This document shows positions 46,050-53,293 of a DNA stretch of 64,000 nucleotides, piece after piece; the stretch's first letter is position 1; the number at the start of each line of letters is the position of its first letter. The translations under genes were made by a program, and so were the position numbers. The notes beneath the pieces were generated by a model. It was not told the DNA's origin. It did no database searches and was given only the letters and a program-made list of their open reading frames with translations. The DNA is from Gloeocapsopsis crepidinum LEGE 06123 (lineage in GTDB: Bacteria > Cyanobacteriota > Cyanobacteriia > Cyanobacteriales > Chroococcidiopsidaceae), in assembly GCF_015207655.1 (NCBI RefSeq), contig NZ_JADEWN010000015.1, positions 1 to 64,000 of the forward strand, in the 5' to 3' direction.

Positions 46050-46835
46050 TTACTTTCTACTACCTAAAACTGTTTTCCAAAAAGTTGTAATGGCTTCTCT
46101 TGGTAAAAATCGCGGTACATTTGCCAAGATTTGGTTGCGCAAGTCTCCAGGAACAACAACAGGATGTTCTTTTTGTAGCGCCGCTAAAGCTTCACGAACA
46201 ACGACTTCGGTCGAAGTATAATTTTTTTCTGCAATATTAACTAAAACTGATGGAAAGTCTGCATCTTGGAAAAAACTTGTATCAGTAGGTCCTGGGCAAA
46301 CTGCGATAATGCGAACGCCATATTGACGATTTTCTGCCCACAAAGCCTCACTAAAACTTAGGATAAATGACTTGGTTGCAGCATAAACACTAAAGTAAGG
46401 CATCGATTGAAACGCAGCAACAGAAGACATATTGATGATGTTTCCTGAACGACGCTGCCGCATTCCTGGCAAGAATAGATGTGTTAAATTCACTAGCGCC
46501 AGTATGTTTAACTGAATCATGTTCAACTGTCGTTCGCGATCCAGTTCGATAAAGTCACCGTATTCACCAAAGCCTGCATTATTGATTAGTAGATCGATAG
46601 TAATGCCTTTGCGAACCAGTGTATCGAAAACAATTTGTGCTGCTTGCGGCGCGGTCAAGTCTTGGGCAATCACCTCTACTGAAATTTGATGTTGCGTTTG
46701 TAGTTGTGTTGCTAGCTGTTGGAGTTTTTCATGCGATCGCGCGACTAAAACTAGATTTGTCTTTTGAGTAGCTAGTTCTTGAGCAAAAACAGCGCCAATC
46801 CCCGCAGAGGCACCTGTAATTAAAGCAGTTGTCAT
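46050..46835 (-). CDS. Short-chain dehydrogenase/reductase
   Basis: A 261-aa NAD(P)-dependent oxidoreductase of the classical SDR type (DltE/YqjQ-like subgroup). TGASAGIGAVFAQELA (about residues 7-22) is the cofactor motif, NNAGFGEYGDF the NNAG motif, and the catalytic residues are in NMSSVAAFQSMPYFSVYAATKSF (Ser, Tyr, Lys). PGPTDTSFF follows. The substrate is unknown. The ATG at 46835 (MTTALITG) is preferred over the TTG at 46847. It is divergent from the symporter gene. Confidence 0.88.
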   Translation of the reverse strand: MTTALITGASAGIGAVFAQELATQKTNLVLVARSHEKLQQLATQLQTQHQISVEVIAQDLTAPQAAQIVFDTLVRKGITIDLLINNAGFGEYGDFIELDRERQLNMIQLNILALVNLTHLFLPGMRQRRSGNIINMSSVAAFQSMPYFSVYAATKSFILSFSEALWAENRQYGVRIIAVCPGPTDTSFFQDADFPSVLVNIAEKNYTSTEVVVREALAALQKEHPVVVPGDLRNQILANVPRFLPREAITTFWKTVLGSRK

Positions 46836-47046
46836 GCTTTTTACCAAATGATTGTTTAAAGAATCTTAATATTACTTAACTCTAAATTTTAGAGTTTATC
46901 AAGAAAGAGTTTTATACCAATGGAGATAGACAAACGAGTAGATTTCTAGCAAAACGCAAAAAAATGTTTCCTTGTTAACAGTTTTATTATCAAATAAATT
47001 TATAGTTTGTTTGACATTCTGTCCCTAGTGTTTGCATTAGTATCTG

Positions 47047-48570
47047 ATGAGACAATATTCGCTTTTACGGGTGCTGCGAAAATCCCCTATATTTTCAGTA
47101 GTGCTGCTGTTGGTTGTGTCAGGAACAGCTTTAGCAGCGGAAGAGACAACGGCAGACAACGGATTTTTGGCTGGAATCGATGCTGTTTTTTCCACTTTGG
47201 TAGATGCCTTATCGCAGGTACTATTTTTTAGCGTTGCAGGTTTACCATTTATCGTCTTGTGGTTAATTGTTGGTGCAGTTTTCTTTACACTGCGCATGAA
47301 TTTTATTAACTTTCGCGGTTTTGGTCATGCCATTTCTGTGGTTCAAGGTCATTATGATAATCCATCTGAAACAGGAGAGGTGACACACTTTCAAGCTTTA
47401 TCAGCAGCACTTTCTGCAACTGTTGGGTTAGGAAATATTGCTGGGGTGGCGATCGCAATTCAGCTTGGTGGTCCAGGTGCAATGTTCTGGATGACGATTG
47501 CTGGATTATTAGGGATGTCGAGTAAATTTGTTGAGTGTACGCTAGGTCAAAAATATCGCTTGGTGTCACCTGATGGTACAGTTTCTGGTGGCCCAATGCG
47601 CTACCTATCACGCGGCTTAGGTGAACTCGGACTGCGTCCCTTCGGAAGGCTGCTTGCTGGTTTATTTGCAGTTTTGTGTATCGGTGGCTCCTTTGGCGGC
47701 GGTAATATGTTTCAGGCAAACCAGTCTTACGCAGCGATCGCCGGAGTTGTTCCTTTGTTTGAGGGACGAAGCTGGCTGTATGGGCTAATTTTGGGGGCTA
47801 TGGTTGCTTTAGTAATTATTGGTGGTATCCGTCGTATTGGTGGAGTGGCGGAGAAACTTGTTCCTGCAATGTGCTTGATTTATGTTTTAGCTGCATTGTG
47901 GATTATTTTAGTTAATTTACCGCAGGTTCCTGCTGCTTTTGGCACGATTGTGCGAGAAGCTTTTGTCCCTCAAGCGGTTACAGGGGGATTTATTGGAGTA
48001 CTAGTACAAGGGTTCCGGCGAGCCTCTTTTTCTAACGAAGCTGGTGTTGGTTCAGCGGCGATTGCCCATTCCGCAGCCCGTACAGAAGAACCTGTTCGAG
48101 AAGGAATTGTGGCTTTATTAGAGCCATTTATTGACACTGTAGTCATTTGTAATATGACGGCGCTAGTTGTTGTGATTACTGGTGTCTACACCGATCAAAC
48201 AGATAGTGGCGTACAGCTAACCAGTACTGCGTTTGCTTCGGTAATTACCTGGTTCCCGATTATTCTGTCACTTGCAGTGTTTTTATTTGCCTTCTCAACG
48301 ATGATTTCCTGGAGTTACTATGGTGAGCGTTGTTGGGCTTACTTGTTTGGCGATCGCTCTACGTTAATTTACAAAGTCATCTTTGTTGTCTTTGTTTTCA
48401 TCGGATCTGTCGTCAACTTAGGTGCTGTTCTCGACTTCAGCGACATGATGATCTTGGCTATGGCTTTTCCTAATATTCTCGGTTGCTATCTATTGTCTGG
48501 GAAGGTAGTAGTAGATTTAGAAAGCTATATGAAGCGTTTAAACACTGGACAAATGCCAGTTTATCGGTAA
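47047..48570 (+). CDS. AGCS family sodium:alanine/glycine symporter
   Basis: A 507-aa secondary transporter importing a small neutral amino acid with Na+. A cleavable or leading hydrophobic segment (about residues 14-31, ending ALAAEE) precedes the AGCS core. The family signature region is ALSATVGLGNIAGVAIAIQLGGPGAMFWM (about residues 119-147), GTVSGGPMRYL, and FRRASFSNEAGVGSAAIAHSAA near 325-346. About eleven helices follow. An N-terminal signal-like extension is seen in several cyanobacterial members. The substrate is probably alanine or glycine. It is monocistronic. Confidence 0.92.
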   Translation: MRQYSLLRVLRKSPIFSVVLLLVVSGTALAAEETTADNGFLAGIDAVFSTLVDALSQVLFFSVAGLPFIVLWLIVGAVFFTLRMNFINFRGFGHAISVVQGHYDNPSETGEVTHFQALSAALSATVGLGNIAGVAIAIQLGGPGAMFWMTIAGLLGMSSKFVECTLGQKYRLVSPDGTVSGGPMRYLSRGLGELGLRPFGRLLAGLFAVLCIGGSFGGGNMFQANQSYAAIAGVVPLFEGRSWLYGLILGAMVALVIIGGIRRIGGVAEKLVPAMCLIYVLAALWIILVNLPQVPAAFGTIVREAFVPQAVTGGFIGVLVQGFRRASFSNEAGVGSAAIAHSAARTEEPVREGIVALLEPFIDTVVICNMTALVVVITGVYTDQTDSGVQLTSTAFASVITWFPIILSLAVFLFAFSTMISWSYYGERCWAYLFGDRSTLIYKVIFVVFVFIGSVVNLGAVLDFSDMMILAMAFPNILGCYLLSGKVVVDLESYMKRLNTGQMPVYR

Positions 48571-48646
48571 TTTAAGACCGAGGCACAGTGCTTTTAAGTA
48601 AATGGGTGCAAGTAAACATAACATAAAGGCTAGTAATTGATAATTA

Positions 48647-48697
48647 GTCAATGGTTAATAACCAAATCTTCTACTTCTCTAACTGTTAACCATTGAC
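48647..48697. repeat. 12-bp inverted repeat between symporter and UspA genes
   Basis: GTCAATGGTTAA (48647-48658) and TTAACCATTGAC (48686-48697) are perfect reverse complements around a 27-bp AT-rich loop. No clean T-run follows. It may be a dispersed repeat or weak terminator. Confidence 0.5.
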
Positions 48698-48743
48698 CCT
48701 TAATCAATATAAAAAGATGTGACTGCTAATCAGGAAAAATATA

Positions 48744-49172
48744 ATGACTTGGCTACAAAAAAACCGTGTTTTAGTCCCAATTGACTTTTCTGAAGAATCG
48801 TTTGCTGCGCTTCAACCTGCACGAGAGTTTGTGCAAGAACCGTCTCAGTTGTATGTGTTGCATATTCTCTCTCATCTCCATCCTGCTGAGCCAGGAGTTG
48901 TATGGAATACGATAGATGACGAGACACGTAAAAAACATGCATTAGAAGCACTACACGAGCGCCTCAAAGACTCAGAATATCAGGGCGTTCATCTAGCTAT
49001 TTTGGTTGGCGATCCTAGCTCCAAGATTATTGACTATGCTCAGGAAATCAATGCCGACTTGATAGTGATCCCATCTCACGGACGTACTGGGCTTAGTCGT
49101 TTTTTTCTTGGTTCAGTAGCAGAAAGAGTCATTCGATTTGCTCACTGTCCAGTTGTTGTCCTACGAAAATAA
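48744..49172 (+). CDS. Universal stress protein (UspA family)
   Basis: A 142-aa soluble protein of the UspA fold. The first strand VLVPIDFSEESFAAL is followed by a long variable segment, and the nucleotide-binding G-2x-G-9x-G(S/T) motif is in PSHGRTGLSRFFLGSVAERVIRFAHCPVVVLR, near the C-terminus. It therefore belongs to the ATP-binding subgroup. Stress roles in cyanobacteria are diverse. It follows the symporter on the same strand, with 173 bp between them. Confidence 0.92.
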   Translation: MTWLQKNRVLVPIDFSEESFAALQPAREFVQEPSQLYVLHILSHLHPAEPGVVWNTIDDETRKKHALEALHERLKDSEYQGVHLAILVGDPSSKIIDYAQEINADLIVIPSHGRTGLSRFFLGSVAERVIRFAHCPVVVLRK

Positions 49173-49310
49173 GCTTATTAATTGTATATTTGAGGAGCGC
49201 ATGAGTTTTGCTTGTCTTTATAGCAAATTGAAGTGAAACAACATCTATTATAGTAAAGTCTTTTTAAAGAAGATAATAGATATTATGTTTTAGAGTAGCA
49301 TAACAGCTAA

Positions 49311-50180
49311 TTATTTGTGACTCAATGATTTAATTCTATCGCGTATTGAATGAGAAATAGAACGGATATATCCATACTGCTGGTTTAAAACCTTGAATGC
49401 GGTTAAGTCCTTTTGAAAAGAATCTTTATACTGATTCATTTTATTTTCCACATACTTTTCTGCAAAATTATAAAGTTCTATATCTAACTCATTGTATTGT
49501 TGTATAAGTGTCATATCAGCAGCAGATATATCTTTAGATTGCTGATTTTTAGCAACATTTTTTTTAGTATAAAAAAGACTTTTCCAGCCCAGTACTTTCT
49601 GTAATAAAATTAAAGACTCATCAAATTTTTCAGTCAAACCTACCACAGCAAAATGCTCTTGAATATTTTTCTGAGCATCCTCTAAAAGAGTAATTGGAAC
49701 TTCTCCAAACTTAATAGTGGTTGCTTTGACTCCAGCTAGAGCTTTAGTTTGACCATTATTAACGTTTGGGTCTATACCACTAATAACATAATCTTGTAAA
49801 CTCATGTTATTAGTCTTTAATTCTTTGTAAAGAGGATGCTCTGGTTGCCGAAGAATATAATAATACTGCGATAATACTCGCTTAATTGGATCGCGGAGTA
49901 AAGTAATATATATCGATGGCTGTACCAAGTACTTATGCAATCCAAACCCAATATGTCCTCTTAATAGTTTGATATTTCTTCTACGTGTTTCTGGAAGAGC
50001 TTTAAACTGTTCTGCAGTTTTAACTTCTCTTTCACTACGTTCAAAACCATAAATAGAAAAGATAAATTCTTTTCTGTACTGGCGATTAATTACTGTATTT
50101 AACGTACTACCTGCAGATTTAGGAATGTGTAAAAAAATTATTGAAGCGTCGTTATATTTTCCTTGGTTAAGCTTTGACAT
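49311..50180 (-). CDS. Sulfotransferase family protein (heparan-type)
   Basis: A 289-aa P-loop protein of the type 2 sulfotransferase group. SIIFLHIPKSAGSTLNTVI (about residues 12-30) is the PAPS 5'-phosphosulfate loop, and SIYITLLRDPIKRVLSQYYYI (about 89-109) is the 3'-phosphate-binding segment, in which R-D-P-x(2)-R replaces the usual R-x-P. The C-terminal part is Lys-rich and helical. The ATG at 50180 (MSKLNQGK) is preferred; a GTG at 50231 would add 17 residues without family similarity. The acceptor is probably a polysaccharide or other surface glycan. It is AT-rich and monocistronic. Confidence 0.85.
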   Translation of the reverse strand: MSKLNQGKYNDASIIFLHIPKSAGSTLNTVINRQYRKEFIFSIYGFERSEREVKTAEQFKALPETRRRNIKLLRGHIGFGLHKYLVQPSIYITLLRDPIKRVLSQYYYILRQPEHPLYKELKTNNMSLQDYVISGIDPNVNNGQTKALAGVKATTIKFGEVPITLLEDAQKNIQEHFAVVGLTEKFDESLILLQKVLGWKSLFYTKKNVAKNQQSKDISAADMTLIQQYNELDIELYNFAEKYVENKMNQYKDSFQKDLTAFKVLNQQYGYIRSISHSIRDRIKSLSHK

Positions 50181-50422
50181 AGGAGCCACCTTCTGCTCAG
50201 TTGCAGGTCGACTTATCAATGAGAATACCACATGTCAAATCAGTTTCTAGTAGATGTTTTGATATATTCCATCAAGTTTGCATCGTTCTATTTATTTCAG
50301 TATTTTTCTTTCTTGATATAAAGTTAGGATGCTACTCAAATTAAATAATTAATGCGATCGCCGTGCAGTGAATTTTGATGATTGCATTCTGGTCTATACC
50401 TATGCTAGTATTGATTTCCGGC

Positions 50423-50496
<74 letters not shown>

Positions 50497-50828
50497 TTTA
50501 AGTTGAATCTGAAAAGTTGAACGCATTCTTCATTTCTTATTCTGTGATAGCCAAGCAGCCAAAATGAGGAGGTGCGATCGCTTCGTATTCTTATTGCGGC
50601 AATATGTTAACACTTCGACTCTTGAGCAGAAGATAAAAATTGTTTTTGATTGATGTAAAGCTGAATGCAGCCAATTAATCAAGCTGATATCTATAAACCT
50701 CCCCCTCTTCTGATAGATAAATAGCTAAAACCATAGACTGATGAAGCAACCAGCTTTATTGGAGAAACTATAAATTCAAGTGACGAGTACAAAGCTCATT
50801 GCTGATGTAGTTAGAAAAGGAGGGAACA
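50497..50828. other. Intergenic region after tRNA-Val
   Basis: No gene recognised. It should hold the promoter of the stress-type protein gene, with a GGAGG ribosome-binding site (AAAAGGAGGGAACA) at about 50816-50828. Confidence 0.45.
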
Positions 50829-51554
50829 ATGGCAACTCAGCTTAAGCGTGCAGTTGGTACATTTTCCAGCCGGACAAAAGCCGAATCTGCTCTTAATACT
50901 TTAAGAGATTCAGGCTTTAAGATGGATAAAGTTTCAATATTGGCTAAAGACTCAACCCGTGATGACCAAATTGCTGGTGTTGATCTGCAAGATCGCAACC
51001 AAGTCAATGAACGAGGTAACACTGAAGCCCAAGAAGGTGCAGGTATTGGTGCAACTACTGGCACAATCCTAGGAGGTGCTGGAGGATTACTAGTAGGCTT
51101 AGAAGCTTTGCTAATCCCTGGAGTAGGACCGTTTCTTGCAGGTGGAACTATTGCAACTACATTAGCTGGTGCAGGTATTGGTGCAGCAGCAGGAAGTATT
51201 GTCGGAGCACTAACAGGTTTGGGAATCCCTGAAGAAGACGCCAAAACATATAGCGATCGCGTGTCTCATGGTGATTACTTGGTGTTTATAGAAGGTACTG
51301 CTGCAGATATTGACCGTGCTAGTACACTTCTAAGCAATCAAGGTGTTCATCAGTGGAACGTGTATGATATGCCTGCTAGCAATAGTTACGCAGATACCAT
51401 ACCTACTAACGCTAAAGTAGAGCCGAGGATACATCAAGACACAGTAGAACCAACAACACATCGCTATACCAGCGATAAGACAAAAAGCAATGTAGTAAAC
51501 ACAACCAACCAGCCAGAAGTTAAGGTTGTTGATCGGCGCAAGGAAACTCGCTAA
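50829..51554 (+). CDS. Stress-type protein with GSP17M-like N-domain and glycine zipper
   Basis: A 241-aa protein. Residues about 5-45 (KRAVGTFSSRTKAESALNTL...MDKVSILAKD) match the general stress protein 17M/YflT-like fold, as in the paralogue at 44.3 kb. The centre is a long glycine/alanine zipper (residues about 72-138: GAGIGATTGTILGGAGGLLVG, then AAAGSIVGALTGLGIPEEDA), probably membrane-inserting. The tail (about 160-241) is hydrophilic, Thr- and Lys-rich, and likely disordered. A strong GGAGG ribosome-binding site precedes the ATG by 5-9 bp. Function unknown. Confidence 0.78.
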   Translation: MATQLKRAVGTFSSRTKAESALNTLRDSGFKMDKVSILAKDSTRDDQIAGVDLQDRNQVNERGNTEAQEGAGIGATTGTILGGAGGLLVGLEALLIPGVGPFLAGGTIATTLAGAGIGAAAGSIVGALTGLGIPEEDAKTYSDRVSHGDYLVFIEGTAADIDRASTLLSNQGVHQWNVYDMPASNSYADTIPTNAKVEPRIHQDTVEPTTHRYTSDKTKSNVVNTTNQPEVKVVDRRKETR

Positions 51555-51695
51555 TTATAGATTTCCTGTATATCGTTAAGTTCTAAGAGTGGTGTAACAA
51601 AGAAAAGTATCTTTGTTCACCTTCTTGGAGCTTTTGTTTTAAATATGGGGCAAGCATCTTGGCTACCTCAAGTTTCCTATAATATTACTGCCTTA

Positions 51696-52295
51696 TCAAA
51701 ATAAACTTGGCAATACCTGAGGAGCTTGCCAAAGCGTGTAGCCAATTGATAGAACTATCAAGGTAATTAAAGCCGTCAGAATGTAACTGATGCACATTAG
51801 TAAACCGTCAGCTTCTAAAGTAGCCACAGCCAATAATAAAATTCCAATGGTAGGGATGGGGTTTGTGAACGGAATTGGAGAAATGAGAAGTATCGTCAGC
51901 CAAGAAATACACAGTCCGTTGAGTCGCCAGGTAATTTGACTTTTGGCAAATGCTGTCAGTCGAGGACGTGCAATCCTTTCAATAACTCGCGTAACACGTC
52001 TTAAGTTGTGGAAAAGTTGTAAGACAAATCGGTGAGGAAATTGAAACTGGGCAATTTTTTTAGGCAACCAAGGCGATCGCCGACCCATAACCATTTGCAG
52101 TGAAAGTAACAAACAGCCTACACCCAAAGGACCTGTGAATCCTGGAGGCATTGGAAAGAGAAAGGGTAAGACAAGCAATGCAATAACTAAGCTAAAGCCT
52201 CTTTCCGAAGTTTCTGCCAAAATATCGCCAATAGTAAGTGGCTGAGAGGCTAACTTTTCTAGCAATAACTTAATATCTTGAGAAAATCTCAGCAT
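51696..52295 (-). CDS. exoD: Exopolysaccharide synthesis protein ExoD family
   Basis: A 199-aa membrane protein of the ExoD family, linked in rhizobia to exopolysaccharide and alkaline tolerance. The conserved part is LTIGDILAETSERGFSLVIALLVLPFLFPMPPGFTGPLG (about residues 20-58), then LQMVMGRRSPWLP, and several hydrophobic helices to the C-terminus. Its biochemical function is not known. It lies 30 bp downstream of the lipid kinase gene on the same strand and is likely co-transcribed. Confidence 0.85.
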   Translation of the reverse strand: MLRFSQDIKLLLEKLASQPLTIGDILAETSERGFSLVIALLVLPFLFPMPPGFTGPLGVGCLLLSLQMVMGRRSPWLPKKIAQFQFPHRFVLQLFHNLRRVTRVIERIARPRLTAFAKSQITWRLNGLCISWLTILLISPIPFTNPIPTIGILLLAVATLEADGLLMCISYILTALITLIVLSIGYTLWQAPQVLPSLF

Positions 52296-52325
52296 TGGGT
52301 GTGTTGTATTTCTGCATTGACATAG

Positions 52326-53189
52326 CTACGGCATCAAAACAGCTAAAGCACGAGGAATAACACGAAAATGAGCGGGTGTATATGTTGTAATTTCTCCGTC
52401 AGTATTAATGGGGTGGGGTTTGCGAGTATAAACTTCAATCTCCTGAGCGTGAAAAGCACGAACACCCGATAAGGTGGTATGTCTTCCGTGCCGTAAAGCA
52501 GGTAGCAAAGCTAACATTTGCCACCAGTGCTGTATTTCTAAACTGTACACATCTAACCTTTGATCGTTAATTTTAGCATCGTGTACAATCGCCATTCCAC
52601 CTCCATAGTAGCGACCATTTCCAATCGCAATCTGAATAGTCTTTAGCTGTATTGTTTTTCCATTGAGACGAATTTCTGCATGAAACGGTCGCGCTCGCCA
52701 CATGGCTTCTATTGCAGTTATGGCATAAGCAAAAACTCCCCAACGCCGTTTAGTTTCCTTGGTGAGTCTTTGTGTAATTTGGACACTCAGCCCAAGACTG
52801 GCAACATTAAAAAAGTGCTTACCATTAACACAGCCTAAGTCAATGTGCTGAACATGACCACGAGCAATGATTTGACAAGCTGCAGATAGAGAGTTAGGAA
52901 TTCCTAGAGTGCGTGCTAGGTCATTAGCTGTTCCTAAAGGTAGAATGCCCAAAGGTAACTGAGTATTTACTAAACCGTCAACCGCAGCATTTAAAGTACC
53001 ATCACCACCACCAATGATGACTAAATCTACCTGATTTTGGTAACTTTCAATAATCTCAGATAAAAACCGCACATCTTCAATATTTTCTGTAATTAACTCC
53101 AAATTCAACTTTTGCAGTTGAGCGATCGCTTGTGAATTTTGTCCTTGACGAGCGTGACGATTAATTAGTAATAATGCTCGACGAGTCAT
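52326..53189 (-). CDS. Diacylglycerol/sphingosine-type lipid kinase (YegS/DagK family)
   Basis: A 287-aa soluble or membrane-peripheral lipid kinase that phosphorylates diacylglycerol or a similar lipid with ATP. LLINRHARQGQN (residues 6-17) opens the fold, the nucleotide-binding motif is VIIGGGDGTLNAAVDGL (about 60-76), and LPLGTANDLARTLGIP (about 84-99) follows. The second domain carries QIAIGNGRYYGGGMAIVHDA and INTDGE near the C-terminus. The ATG at 53189 gives a normal N-terminus (MTRRALLLINR). It is flanked by ExoD and a PlsY-like fusion in one orientation, consistent with a lipid or envelope function. Confidence 0.9.
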   Translation of the reverse strand: MTRRALLLINRHARQGQNSQAIAQLQKLNLELITENIEDVRFLSEIIESYQNQVDLVIIGGGDGTLNAAVDGLVNTQLPLGILPLGTANDLARTLGIPNSLSAACQIIARGHVQHIDLGCVNGKHFFNVASLGLSVQITQRLTKETKRRWGVFAYAITAIEAMWRARPFHAEIRLNGKTIQLKTIQIAIGNGRYYGGGMAIVHDAKINDQRLDVYSLEIQHWWQMLALLPALRHGRHTTLSGVRAFHAQEIEVYTRKPHPINTDGEITTYTPAHFRVIPRALAVLMP

Positions 53190-53293
53190 ATCGTTTTGTT
53201 TTGAGATTTTCAATTGATATGAGTTTGCTTACCAGGACTATTTAGCCCCTTCTTCAACAAACCCAAACGTACTTGATATAAAGATGAATAGCT